From Duganella sp. BJB480 (GTDB taxonomy: Bacteria; Pseudomonadota; Gammaproteobacteria; Burkholderiales; Burkholderiaceae_D): 64,000 bases of DNA. The position numbers and the translations under genes were made by a program. The notes beneath the pieces were generated by a model. The model ran no database searches, was not told where the DNA came from, and saw only the letters and a program-made list of their open reading frames with translations. This document shows, piece by piece, positions 16,590 through 25,763 of this stretch; position 1 is the stretch's first letter, and each line of letters starts with the position of its first letter. Where the stretch lies: assembly GCA_003416985.1 (NCBI GenBank), contig QVIN01000002.1, positions 186,001 to 250,000 of the forward strand. The letters run 5' to 3'.

Positions 16590-17891
16590 GTGAACACCAC
16601 TGTATGGTTCCTGCTCGTCGGCTGCCTGATGCTGGCGCGCGGACTGGCGGCCACCACGATCTCGAAGTCGCCCTTCATCTCGGCCATCGTCTACCTCGGC
16701 GCCGGCATCCTGATGGGGCCGACCTTGCTCAACATCTTCGGCTTCGATCCCAAGCTGCAGTCGGCCCTGCTGGAAGTGCTGACCGAGATTGCCCTGCTGA
16801 TATCGTTGTTCTCCGCCGGCATCAAGATGCCGGTGCCGTTCAAACGCCAGCGCTGGGCCGCGCCGCTGCGGCTGGCCTGGCTGTCGATGTCGCTGACGGT
16901 GGGGCTGGTGGCGCTGTTCGGCCACTACGTGCTGCGGCTGCCGGCGGGCGCCGCGGTACTGCTCGGCGGCATCCTGGCGCCCACCGACCCGGTGCTGGCG
17001 ACCGACGTCCAGGTGCGCCACGCGGGCGACAAGGACCAGCTGCGCTTCACCCTCACCTGCGAGGCCGGCATGAACGACGGCAGCGCCTTCCCCTTCGTCA
17101 TGCTCGGCCTCGGCATGCTGGGCGTGGTCGATACGGGCGCGCACCATGTGCGCTGGCTGCTGGTCGACGTGCTGTGGGCCACCGCCGGCGCGGTGCTGGT
17201 CGGCGTAGCGGCCGGTGCGCTGGTGGCCCGGTTGAGCTGGCGACTGCGCGGCAGCGATCCCAAGCACGAAATCATGGACGACCTGGTGGGACTGGGGATG
17301 ATCGCCGTGGTGTATGCGCTGGCGACGCTGCTCAAGGCCTCGGGCTTCCTGGCGGTATTCTTCGCCGCCGTCGCGCTGCGGCAGTCCGAACTGGTGCTGG
17401 CCGGCGCGCCCAAGGACCGTCACGGCCTGATGGAACCGGACACGGCAAAATCCGAATCGGCCAGGACCAGCGAAACGCACGAAGCACCGCTCACCGTCAG
17501 CACCGAATCGCTGGTTTTCAAAGAACACCTTGAGCGGCTGTCCGAGCTGACGCTGGTGCTGCTGCTGGGCGGCATGATCTCGCTGAACAGCATGCAGTGG
17601 GACGCCCTGTGGACGGCCTTGTTCCTGTTCCTGGTCGCCCGTCCGCTGAGCGTGTTCGCCGGCCTGGTCGGCAGCGACACCAGCCTGCGCATGCGCGCCA
17701 TGACAGGCTGGTTCGGCGTGCGCGGCATCGGCTCGATCTACTACCTGATGTTCGCCATCGAAGCCGGCTTGGCGCCGGAAGTGGCCGCCCAGCTCACGCG
17801 CATCGCGCTGTTCGTCGTCATGTTGTCGATACTTGTACACGGCTTCAGCGTCAAGCCCCTGATGGATTCCTTGTGGCGCCGGCGCCGCTGA
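16590..17891 (+). CDS. Cation/proton antiporter, CPA1 (NhaP-like)
   Basis: A 433-residue membrane protein with about 12 helices and a hydrophilic, charged insert near residues 275-310. The ion-binding motifs are seen: APTDPVLATDV (D133, D139) and CEAGMNDGSAFPFV (N162, D163), the ND pair typical of electroneutral CPA1 Na+ or K+/H+ exchangers. It probably extrudes Na+ or K+ in exchange for H+ at the inner membrane. The start is GTG 16590 with GGAGAG at 16581-16586. It is a single gene between the permease and the acetyltransferase. Confidence 0.88.
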   Translation: MNTTVWFLLVGCLMLARGLAATTISKSPFISAIVYLGAGILMGPTLLNIFGFDPKLQSALLEVLTEIALLISLFSAGIKMPVPFKRQRWAAPLRLAWLSMSLTVGLVALFGHYVLRLPAGAAVLLGGILAPTDPVLATDVQVRHAGDKDQLRFTLTCEAGMNDGSAFPFVMLGLGMLGVVDTGAHHVRWLLVDVLWATAGAVLVGVAAGALVARLSWRLRGSDPKHEIMDDLVGLGMIAVVYALATLLKASGFLAVFFAAVALRQSELVLAGAPKDRHGLMEPDTAKSESARTSETHEAPLTVSTESLVFKEHLERLSELTLVLLLGGMISLNSMQWDALWTALFLFLVARPLSVFAGLVGSDTSLRMRAMTGWFGVRGIGSIYYLMFAIEAGLAPEVAAQLTRIALFVVMLSILVHGFSVKPLMDSLWRRRR

Positions 17892-17952
17892 TCGCGCCGC
17901 TTCGACCTGCATCAAGAATGCCGGGCGCGGGATGTGGGATCGTCGTGCGACC

Positions 17953-19044
17953 ATGTCCAACGCCATTTACCTCATCGAAGACGCCACCGACCGCATCGGC
18001 GACAGCGCCCTGCTCCAGCGCTGGCGCGAACTGCTGGCCGAAAGCGACAGCCACGGCCGCGTCTACCAAAGCCCCGAATTTTTCGACTACCTGCTCAGCA
18101 CGGCGACCGAACACGCGCCGCCGCAACTGTTCACGGTGACCGAGCGGGCAAGCGGGACGGTGGTTGGCGTGGTCCCGCTGGCGTTACGCCGGCATAGCTT
18201 TGATTTTATCGCCGGCCGCCTACACCTCGGCTCGTTGCCTGTTCCCAGCGTGTGCTTGCTGGGCAGCGCGCCCTTGATGCCTGCTCGTGCCGAGCTGCTG
18301 GATTTACTGTTTAAATTCCTGCTGGCGAAGTTCCCGCTATGCCAGGCGATCTCACTAGGCGCGTTGCCGGCGCATAGCGAACTCTGGCACAACATACGCA
18401 AGGGCAGCGGCTACACCGCGCATTTGTTGAACAACTGGCGGACCTGCCACCAAATCCCCCTGCCCGCCAGCTTTGAAGCCTTCATGGCACAGTTCAACTC
18501 CAAGCGGCGGTACAACCTCAAACGCCAACAACGGCAACTGCGCGACCACGGTGGCGGGCGGTTGGCCTTGCAACGCATTGAACAGCCAGAGCAATTGCCA
18601 TCGATGTTGGAAGCCATGTCCAGGCTCACCACGCCGGAACATCGCGCACAATTATGGACCCAAGAAGAAATGCGGGAGCTGGCGCTACATGGCATGCTGT
18701 TGTGCTACCAGATCGATTGCGGCGGCCAACCCTGCGCACTGATACTCGGCTTGCGATCGAGCGATACGCTACACCTGTTCAACATCTTCCACGACAAAGC
18801 GCTCGACCATCTGTCGGTGGGTACGACGATACTGCACATGGCCATCGAAGACCTGTGCAGCCGTGGTTTTACCTGCATCGATCTTGGCTACGGCACCCCC
18901 GCCCACAGCTACCAGTCCAGCAACGCAACAGTACAACGCGGCCATGTACTGCTGATGCGGTCCAACACCAGAAACCGCCTGGCCCGCGCCTTGCATGGCG
19001 CCTTCGTTACAGCCACCAAAACGACGAGACGCTTCATCAAATGA
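17953..19044 (+). CDS. GNAT-fold acyltransferase (FemAB/CelD-like)
   Basis: A 363-residue cytoplasmic protein of the double-GNAT type. The middle part FNSKRRYNLKRQQRQLRDHGG and the C-terminal segment SVGTTILHMAIEDLCSRGFTCIDLGYGTPAHSYQ are typical of the CelD/BcsL and Mig-14/FemAB-like acetyltransferases linked to polysaccharide or cell-envelope modification. Substrate is unknown. The start is uncertain: ATG 17932 and ATG 17953 are both in frame without a good ribosome-binding site. It faces the Tle1 effector gene convergently, so it marks the left flank of the T6SS region. Confidence 0.75.
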   Translation: MSNAIYLIEDATDRIGDSALLQRWRELLAESDSHGRVYQSPEFFDYLLSTATEHAPPQLFTVTERASGTVVGVVPLALRRHSFDFIAGRLHLGSLPVPSVCLLGSAPLMPARAELLDLLFKFLLAKFPLCQAISLGALPAHSELWHNIRKGSGYTAHLLNNWRTCHQIPLPASFEAFMAQFNSKRRYNLKRQQRQLRDHGGGRLALQRIEQPEQLPSMLEAMSRLTTPEHRAQLWTQEEMRELALHGMLLCYQIDCGGQPCALILGLRSSDTLHLFNIFHDKALDHLSVGTTILHMAIEDLCSRGFTCIDLGYGTPAHSYQSSNATVQRGHVLLMRSNTRNRLARALHGAFVTATKTTRRFIK

Positions 19045-19085
19045 CGTTTGGCCGCTTCGATCCCAGCTCCGACCTTCTCGGATGG

Positions 19086-19210
19086 CCACCTGGGGGCGCA
19101 GGCGCCTGCAACTTTCTTGGCTTTGCAATCGTGGCTGAGCAGGTTGCTCAGCTTGACGTTACGCTCTGCCGCGCCCTCCTTAAGCAGCGCCATTTTGCTA
19201 TCAGTGAACC
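19086..19210 (-). pseudogene. vgrG remnant directly behind the Tle1 effector gene
   Basis: Bases 19112-19157 align with 24962-25007 inside the intact vgrG: by hand count 39 of 46 positions are identical, with weaker similarity out to about 19097. On the minus strand the fragment reads NVKLSNLLSHDCKAKKVAGA, against SVTLTTLLSYDYKAKKAVGA in VgrG. It begins within a few bases of the tle1 stop codon and has no start or function of its own. It is best read as a leftover of another vgrG, marking a recombination boundary of the effector cassette. Confidence 0.7.
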
Positions 19211-21286
19211 TTATGCCGCGATCGCGTTTGGCTCGGAATGCCTTACATTGTCAGAAATGAGGAGGTTATCAGCACCGGCATAAACTTTTCGATAGCGAAG
19301 ATATCCGCCACGCACTGTGAACGTCATAAATGTTTTTGTCTCACGCCCGCTAGTCAGCATTTCCGGGATCTTACCAGTTTTCGCGTATTCAGCGGCCACA
19401 CGAAGTTGTTCCGTAGACAAACGCGTTATGCCCTCGATACTCTGCGGTCTCTCAATCCCTCTGCCATTGCTAGCGTGCATAGTGTTGAGCTCAGCAATAG
19501 CTGCCAAGCGTTTTTGCTCCCATATCACCATTTCTTTCTTTAATTTCTCTTCGCTGTCAGGAAAATCCTCATCCAGCTTGAACCACGCATGCGAGTCGTG
19601 AACATAGTTATCAAAAAAACTCAATGTTGAGGCTGGTAAAGGCTCGGCTTTATTCCACCAAGTTGCGATCTCTTCCCATTCATTTTCGTAGCTATTTCCA
19701 AATCCAGCGCCTTGGTTCTTTGGGGAAAATTTCCCACCTTTCCCAGCAAGCCACTCTTCAAAATCTTTAATTTCGACTTCAAATTCCACATTTGCACTAT
19801 GAAGATCATTTTTGTCAAAAGTGCTGGCTCGAGAATAGCTATCGGTCTTCTCCAGCGGCGAGGGACCGTTTACACGTCTAGCCAAATGCCAAAGAATCTG
19901 CTTTTTCCCCTGTTCCCGCATTATATCTGTGAGACTTCCTTTCTTGACTTGGCATGTACACAGATAGTCGTTTAAGGCTTTAATAACCGAAGGTACGACT
20001 TTAAACTTTTTTTGTACCGCAGGGCTAGCGTCGTCCAACTTCAGTGGAACCCCGGCCAATCGAGCCTCTTTATACATATACAGCAAGGGAATTCGAGCTA
20101 ACATATCCGAACCGGCTGGATCCGCTCCGCGCCCCTGCTCCTGCGGGCAGTAACCCGACCCTAGATCTGAATGAACACCTGGAAACACTACTTCTTCCGA
20201 GTTAGCTGGCGTGTCGTGTAGAACGGAAATGGAGTCTAACGGAAAACTACGCCGAACCTCATGCGCAGAGACCAAATGCACACATTTGATAATATCGGCG
20301 TGTATTCGGAGGCTGTCCTCGGCGTCGGCCCACCCTCCATGGCCGTCAAATCCGCTAAACAGCCAGCTATCTCCCAAGGTATTGGCAACTCCAACCGACG
20401 CTACGGTGTCAAAAAGCCCGAGAAAATCAAAATTGATTTGAAATCCCCCCAAGGTACGGCCACCGGGACGCTTGCAGATACGAGCATCGAGTTCACAGAG
20501 AGACATGAGCCAATTTGCGAAGACCCTTGCCTCCGCCGAACCACGGGAAAAACCAAATGCCGAAATATAAATAGTTTTAAGTTGCGCCGGATCAGTTTTC
20601 CCTGCCTCTCTATTTTTCTCATCAAACCAATGTATGGAGACACGGTCGCGTAAACGAATAAGAATATCTTGAAAAATATGTCTCGCCAATCTTTTCTTGT
20701 TTGAGGAATCATCGAACGTCTCCATCCGATCAATACTCATTTGAGACCGCTGCCACTTCGTCAACTCGATACTATTAATTAATGATAGCGCCTCATCCGA
20801 AGAAATAAGCAACGACGTATGAAAAAATAGATGGACATTATTTATTGCCTGCAGTAGCGCCCAAATTATTCGTGCTTCGCCTAGAGTTCCAAAAGCGGCG
20901 CCGCGGTCAAGATCTTTTTTTTCACCGCTATCCCGCACCTGCGTAAAGGGAGACGCAACACCAGGTATATATACCCGAAAATAATTTTTCTTTGCTCCCA
21001 CCCACGCCGAATCTGTCGGCAGCACGCCGTCGACGCTTAGACCTGGAAAACAATCATATAATCTTGCTACATTAGATTGATTGTTATTTTTAGCCCCTTG
21101 TATATAGTTATTTTTAGTTCCGTCAAAGAAGAAACCAAAGAAAAGGTTTGTCTCACATTGGGCGTCGCGCTTTTCGCGCGGAACGAAACCCGCAAGAATA
21201 TCCCGTTCCTTATCATCAAAAAACAAATTCGCCGTCGCCGATTCAGTATAACAATCTTTAATTAAAGGACATAATATTGCACTCAT
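19211..21286 (-). CDS. tle1: T6SS lipase effector, Tle1 family (DUF2235)
   Basis: A 691-residue protein with an alpha/beta-hydrolase DUF2235 domain in its N-terminal 400 residues. The Tle1 catalytic residues are visible: nucleophile S247 in GFSRGS, D293 in LFDTVAS, and H372 in PGVHSDLGSGY. Tle1 proteins are phospholipase A effectors delivered on VgrG that attack target-cell membranes. ATG 21286 has AAGGA nine bases upstream and follows the stop of the DUF3304 gene by 2 bp; an in-frame TTG at 21292 is the alternative. It is last in the vgrG, DUF4123, DUF3304, tle1 series. Base composition is clearly more AT-rich than the flanks, suggesting transfer. Confidence 0.9.
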   Translation of the reverse strand: MSAILCPLIKDCYTESATANLFFDDKERDILAGFVPREKRDAQCETNLFFGFFFDGTKNNYIQGAKNNNQSNVARLYDCFPGLSVDGVLPTDSAWVGAKKNYFRVYIPGVASPFTQVRDSGEKKDLDRGAAFGTLGEARIIWALLQAINNVHLFFHTSLLISSDEALSLINSIELTKWQRSQMSIDRMETFDDSSNKKRLARHIFQDILIRLRDRVSIHWFDEKNREAGKTDPAQLKTIYISAFGFSRGSAEARVFANWLMSLCELDARICKRPGGRTLGGFQINFDFLGLFDTVASVGVANTLGDSWLFSGFDGHGGWADAEDSLRIHADIIKCVHLVSAHEVRRSFPLDSISVLHDTPANSEEVVFPGVHSDLGSGYCPQEQGRGADPAGSDMLARIPLLYMYKEARLAGVPLKLDDASPAVQKKFKVVPSVIKALNDYLCTCQVKKGSLTDIMREQGKKQILWHLARRVNGPSPLEKTDSYSRASTFDKNDLHSANVEFEVEIKDFEEWLAGKGGKFSPKNQGAGFGNSYENEWEEIATWWNKAEPLPASTLSFFDNYVHDSHAWFKLDEDFPDSEEKLKKEMVIWEQKRLAAIAELNTMHASNGRGIERPQSIEGITRLSTEQLRVAAEYAKTGKIPEMLTSGRETKTFMTFTVRGGYLRYRKVYAGADNLLISDNVRHSEPNAIAA

Positions 21287-21288
21287 AA

Positions 21289-22047
21289 TCAATGATCCTT
21301 AAGTTCGTTAATCGTGCGCTCCGATCGCCCTCTAATTTCTTCCAACTTCGACCGAAGATAGTCGACATATCTGCGATCTTCAGGCCCGGTAAAGTTAACT
21401 ATATCTTTAGCGTTATATTTTTTATCCGAATCCCAATACTCTTTCGCGAAATTAGTAGGATCTTGCTTCAATTTAGCGAGACCGCGTGTTGATGAATCCA
21501 AATACATTTGCGCTTCTTTCACAGCAGCCACCCTTCGTTCACCTCTATATGCTACGGATGGTACAGGCCAGCCCTTAACAGCGCCCGGCCACTTCGGATT
21601 GTCCGGTTGGTAGTCGCTTGAAATAACGCTGAGGGTGCCGTCAGCAGCTCTGATCACCCATAGCTCACCTGGTTTCCCATCAACATATGGTGGCAACTCG
21701 ATTGTTTTAGTTTCGGCGATTTCGGTGAAGTCGCCTTTCTCATTCTTCACCCAATGTTTAGCATCGACCTTAATCTTGATTTCAGCAGTCCAAGCTCGCG
21801 GCAACTCATAGCAACACATAATCCCCCCCGCTGCGTATGGCGCTACAGACTCGCCACCACCGCTATTACTCTCATCCTGTGGATCCTGTACGATGTAAGA
21901 GAAATGATTGCCACTATAGTTCACTCCATGTATTGCGACCGGCAATAACTCCTTCTTCGCGCAGACGCCAAGCGTGGGAAGGAGCAAAACTGTGAGCGCC
22001 AATAATCTGCGAGCCCGCTGCCAACCACGATCAATTCTAAAATTCAT
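21289..22047 (-). CDS. DUF3304 exported protein, candidate Tle1 immunity (Tli1)
   Basis: A 252-residue protein with an N-terminal leader (residues about 10-30, ending LGVC-AK, possibly a poor lipobox). It is followed by the DUF3304 core: LPVAIHGVNYSGNHFSYIV, GGIMCCYELPRAW. Proteins of this family are regularly found beside Tle1 lipases and are considered their periplasmic immunity proteins. It probably protects the producer from its own or sister-cell phospholipase at the periplasmic face. ATG 22047 has GGGAAG just upstream. It sits between the DUF4123 adaptor and the effector, shares their AT-rich composition, and is spaced 2 bp from tle1. Confidence 0.82.
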   Translation of the reverse strand: MNFRIDRGWQRARRLLALTVLLLPTLGVCAKKELLPVAIHGVNYSGNHFSYIVQDPQDESNSGGGESVAPYAAGGIMCCYELPRAWTAEIKIKVDAKHWVKNEKGDFTEIAETKTIELPPYVDGKPGELWVIRAADGTLSVISSDYQPDNPKWPGAVKGWPVPSVAYRGERRVAAVKEAQMYLDSSTRGLAKLKQDPTNFAKEYWDSDKKYNAKDIVNFTGPEDRRYVDYLRSKLEEIRGRSERTINELKDH

Positions 22048-22062
22048 ATCTTCCCGTTCCTC

Positions 22063-22893
22063 TTAAGCGATGACAGCACTCTGTTTCCATTCAGCCATTT
22101 TTCTTAACATACTTCCCTCATCCAATGCACCTGCGTCTCCATCCGCAACGACAGTACGGCACCATTTAAATAGGAGATCCGGCTCCAGGCGTTGGGTCTC
22201 AGCAACGCGCAAAGCTTGCGTCACCGCAGCATGCAAGCCAGAGGGCTTCTCTCCGCGAAAATTCTGTAGATAAGCGATTCGTTCCAGCATTGAATCTGGT
22301 TCACTATCACTCACCATTTGACCGAATTGTTTATCATCCAATTCCGGGGGAGATTGGATTGCGGGAGCATTCAACTTGGGCACAGCTAGATCGCGCCACC
22401 GCCCCTCGCGATCAATATATGCCCAACGGTGTGCTGGCCCGATCAGTTGTGCCCTTTGCTCCTCGTGAAGCGCTGAGAAAATTCCCGGCAAGCGGCGTGT
22501 ATCTGGAAACCTGAAATTGAACCGCTGACCATCCGAATAGACCACGCACCATGCCGCCAGCCTCTGACTCAGTTCGTCTAGCGTCTCATCCGTTTCTATA
22601 GCACTGACCATCGGCCAGCCTGAGCATTCCGCCAATAGCTTCGGCAGCCCCATAGCATGGACATCAAAGCGCATCAAGAAAGGAGAAACATCGCGAGTCC
22701 GGTCCGAACATGATGGCAGCGACTCGAACAGGAGTCTTAAAGCGCCGGGCGACAAGACTTTTTCTACCTTGCGGTAGAGCCCGGGAATAAAGACGCCGTC
22801 GATGAGCAGGTACAGCTGGCGTTGCTCCTCCAAGCCGGAGCTCCACTCATTCAAGCTGGCCAACCAATTGTCTTCGTAAGGATCGATCAACAT
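22063..22893 (-). CDS. T6SS adaptor, DUF4123 (Tap/TEC family)
   Basis: A 276-residue cytoplasmic protein. The N-terminal half (LYLLIDGVFIPGLYRKVEK, LPSCSDRTRDVSPFLMRFD, GWPMVSAIETDETLDELSQRL) is a DUF4123 domain. Such adaptors bind an effector and load it on the tip of a specific VgrG without being secreted themselves. It begins 2 bp after the vgrG stop and ends 15 bp before the DUF3304 gene, so it should load the Tle1 effector encoded two genes on. Base composition is intermediate between vgrG and the AT-rich effector part. Confidence 0.88.
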   Translation of the reverse strand: MLIDPYEDNWLASLNEWSSGLEEQRQLYLLIDGVFIPGLYRKVEKVLSPGALRLLFESLPSCSDRTRDVSPFLMRFDVHAMGLPKLLAECSGWPMVSAIETDETLDELSQRLAAWCVVYSDGQRFNFRFPDTRRLPGIFSALHEEQRAQLIGPAHRWAYIDREGRWRDLAVPKLNAPAIQSPPELDDKQFGQMVSDSEPDSMLERIAYLQNFRGEKPSGLHAAVTQALRVAETQRLEPDLLFKWCRTVVADGDAGALDEGSMLRKMAEWKQSAVIA

Positions 22894-22895
22894 AA

Positions 22896-25763
22896 TTATT
22901 CAACCGAAGTAAAGGCTGGCGCTGCGGCAAGCGACTTCTTGAGGCATTCGACGCAGATACTGTGCGGTAAGCCCGGCATTGGAAACGATGTTTTCTCAGG
23001 CCCCGAAAAATTCTTGGTCCCTGCATGAACCATGAGCTTACCTGGACACTGCACAGTAATATTTCCGCCATCAATAGTGATGTTCGCCCCGCCCGCCGTA
23101 GACAGCGTAACGCTCTTAGCAGCCGCCCAGTCAATGAACGCATTGGCACTGACGAGGTTGACCTCATCCCGCGCCTGCACCTTCAGCGCATCCGCTTGCG
23201 CCTGGATATCGATCGCGTCCTTGGCGGCGATCATCTGCACGCCAGTATTGTTTTCGCCCGCCTTGACCGCTCCGCCCAGCACGCCAATGGCCTGTTTGCT
23301 CTGCACGCGCAACTGTCCGCCGCTGACGAACTGCGTGTCGTCGCCGCTCATCAACGAGATCGTCTCGCCGTTGGACAACTGCATGGCTTGGCCGGCGGTC
23401 ACGCTCAGGCCGCCCTTGCCGCTGACGGCGATGATCGGCGAGCTCGCGTGTGGCAACTGATCATCACCAGGCGCCGTTTTCTTCTCACCTGCGTCGGCCT
23501 GGGCCGCGTCCAGACTGGCGTTGCCCACCATGCCCGACACGGCGGTCAGCAGCGCCTTCAGCGGCGGCGCCTTATCATCAAGGAGGCTGGCGTTGGCCTT
23601 CTCTGCGCCAACGTGCGACGCCAGCGTCACCGTCTCATGCGTCTTGGCCGCGTCGCTGAACGTCTGGCCCAACTGCACCGCCTGCTTCAGCAGCGCGATG
23701 CCGGCCGCATTGTCGCCCATCGGATCGCGCTCGCGGGCGCCATGACTGATCGCATAGCTCGACACCAGCAGTCCGCCCGCCGCGCGCACCGCGCCATACG
23801 CATCGGTGCGCAGCTCCGCGCCCTGACCGCGCAAACTGCCGCGATAGTTGTCCGCGCTATGGATCAGATGACCCAACGTCAGCTCGCTGGCCGCATGCGT
23901 CGAGCGCAATTGCACTCGCCCCTGCGCATCGGTATCGTCGAACAGCAGCTGGTTGTAGCCTGTCGCACCGAATTCCTTGCTGCGCAAACCCCACTGCGCC
24001 GCAGCGTTGCCGTGCCCGGCCGTATCGGCGGAAGCCCCGTGCCACAAGGGACTATTGCCCGCCGCCAGATTGCCCTGCGCCGACGGCGCATGATCGCCGG
24101 CCGGATTGAACACCGAAGCCTTGCTGTCCCCAGCCGCCTGTCCTGCCGGCGTGGGCGCAACGCCGCCCTCGCCCTGGCCGTTATACAAAGCGCCAACGAT
24201 CACGGGCCGGTCGATATCGTTCTCGATGAACTGCACCAACACCTCCTGACCCACGCGAGGCAGGAACTGGCTGCCCATGCCGCCGCCTGCCGAACGCTGG
24301 GCGACGCGCACCCAGCAGCTGGCATCGCCGCTATCCTGCCAGTGATAGCGGATGCGTACGCGGCCCAGCACGTCGCAATGCAGCTCGTCGGCACCGGCCG
24401 GCTGGTCCGATCCATCCGCGCCGATGACGATGGCGCTCTGCGTGCCCGAGGCCGTCGGCCTCGGATGGTTGCGGCCATCGCTGTCCGGCAGTTGCGGACG
24501 CCAGATCACATCCGCAGCGACCGCTTCGAAGCTATTGGCGTAGCCGGTCTTGCGCGCCTGCTCGATCACCAGCGCGAACTCCTCGTCGCGCTGCGGCGCC
24601 AGTTCTTCCAGCAATTCGGGAATGGGACCGAACAGCTCGGCCAAGCCGTGCTGGGCCGGCGACGGCAGGTTGTTGACGCCGACGCTGCTCACGCGCAGCA
24701 CCGTGTACGCCGGCACGGCATCCCCGTCGGCGGACGCCAGCGGCCCCTGCGTGACATTGACGCGCCGGCCTGCCGCCAGCGTACGCACCGTCGAACGGCC
24801 GCACCACATCTGGCTGCGTGCTTCGCGCGCCTGCATCTGCAATTCGGCGTAGTGCTGGGCCTGCCCGCTGCTGGCGTAGGCGTACTGGCCTGGCATGTCG
24901 AAGCTTTCCAGCGGCGGCAGTTTCTTGTACTGCTGCCTGGATGGCGCGCTGGCGCCGACGGCTTTCTTGGCCTTGTAATCGTAGCTGAGCAAGGTGGTCA
25001 GCGTGACCGAGATCGTCCGCCGCGCCTGCAATGCCTGGATGGTGTCCTGCTGCTCGCCGGCGCGCACGCCGTGGAAACGGATGCCGCCGCCAGCCTCGCT
25101 GCTGGCATCCTCGGGCACCGCGCCCAACTGGCTGCTGTCAGCGAACAGCACCATGCACAGGCCGTCATCGGTTTCCTCGAAGCGCCAGGCCAGGCCTTCC
25201 TCGGTCAGCAGGCGCAGCACGAAGTCGTAGTCCGACTCGCGGTACTGGCAGCAATAGCTGCGCGCCGACACATCGGCCAGGAAGCTGTCGACCTCTTCGC
25301 TCCAGCGCCATTGCGCCAGCGGCTGATAATGTTCGAAGACCGATTCGACGATCTCGACCACCGTCTTGTCCTGCCAAACGCGGCTGTTGCGCACCTGGCT
25401 CAGGCGCCACAGCCACGGCGTCAACCGCAGGCGGAAGCGCGCCAGGCCGCCCTCGCTGCCCAACATGGCCGCCTGCGTGATGTCGCCGCTGAAGGTGGCG
25501 CGGCTGCCGTCCGCCAGGCTCACTTCCAGGCTGGCCGGCTTGCCCAGCAACGGCGCCAGCTCGACGTGCGCGTTGGTCGACAGCACGATGATGTCGCGCG
25601 CGCCCGTACCCTGCACCATGTCGTCGGCGCAAAACGCCTCCACCAGCAGGCCGCCCGAACCCAGGTCCGCGTCGTCGTCGCCCAGCTTCAGCGCGTACAG
25701 GCGCGTCGCACTGGAGAACTGCGCCAGCGCGGCGGTGATTTTCTCAAGCAGCGCGATGCTCAT
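22896..25763 (-). CDS. vgrG: VgrG spike protein (TssI) with DUF2345
   Basis: A 955-residue T6SS spike. It has a gp27-like (phage_GPD) head at about 30-390, a gp5 OB-fold around 445-530 (RVRIRYHWQ, GSQFLPRVGQEVLVQF), and a long beta-helix/DUF2345 extension to about 900. A short tail of about 45 residues contains CVEC. The tail follows DUF2345 and precedes a DUF4123 gene, consistent with adaptor-mediated loading of Tle1. Its ATG overlaps the stop of the upstream membrane-protein gene as ATGA, so translation is coupled. A fragment of a related vgrG lies behind tle1. Confidence 0.95.
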   Translation of the reverse strand: MSIALLEKITAALAQFSSATRLYALKLGDDDADLGSGGLLVEAFCADDMVQGTGARDIIVLSTNAHVELAPLLGKPASLEVSLADGSRATFSGDITQAAMLGSEGGLARFRLRLTPWLWRLSQVRNSRVWQDKTVVEIVESVFEHYQPLAQWRWSEEVDSFLADVSARSYCCQYRESDYDFVLRLLTEEGLAWRFEETDDGLCMVLFADSSQLGAVPEDASSEAGGGIRFHGVRAGEQQDTIQALQARRTISVTLTTLLSYDYKAKKAVGASAPSRQQYKKLPPLESFDMPGQYAYASSGQAQHYAELQMQAREARSQMWCGRSTVRTLAAGRRVNVTQGPLASADGDAVPAYTVLRVSSVGVNNLPSPAQHGLAELFGPIPELLEELAPQRDEEFALVIEQARKTGYANSFEAVAADVIWRPQLPDSDGRNHPRPTASGTQSAIVIGADGSDQPAGADELHCDVLGRVRIRYHWQDSGDASCWVRVAQRSAGGGMGSQFLPRVGQEVLVQFIENDIDRPVIVGALYNGQGEGGVAPTPAGQAAGDSKASVFNPAGDHAPSAQGNLAAGNSPLWHGASADTAGHGNAAAQWGLRSKEFGATGYNQLLFDDTDAQGRVQLRSTHAASELTLGHLIHSADNYRGSLRGQGAELRTDAYGAVRAAGGLLVSSYAISHGARERDPMGDNAAGIALLKQAVQLGQTFSDAAKTHETVTLASHVGAEKANASLLDDKAPPLKALLTAVSGMVGNASLDAAQADAGEKKTAPGDDQLPHASSPIIAVSGKGGLSVTAGQAMQLSNGETISLMSGDDTQFVSGGQLRVQSKQAIGVLGGAVKAGENNTGVQMIAAKDAIDIQAQADALKVQARDEVNLVSANAFIDWAAAKSVTLSTAGGANITIDGGNITVQCPGKLMVHAGTKNFSGPEKTSFPMPGLPHSICVECLKKSLAAAPAFTSVE

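Noticed and set aside
19238..19975. Plus-strand small frames within the tle1 region
   Set aside because: They are opposite the intact Tle1 coding sequence and have no ribosome-binding sites or family resemblance.
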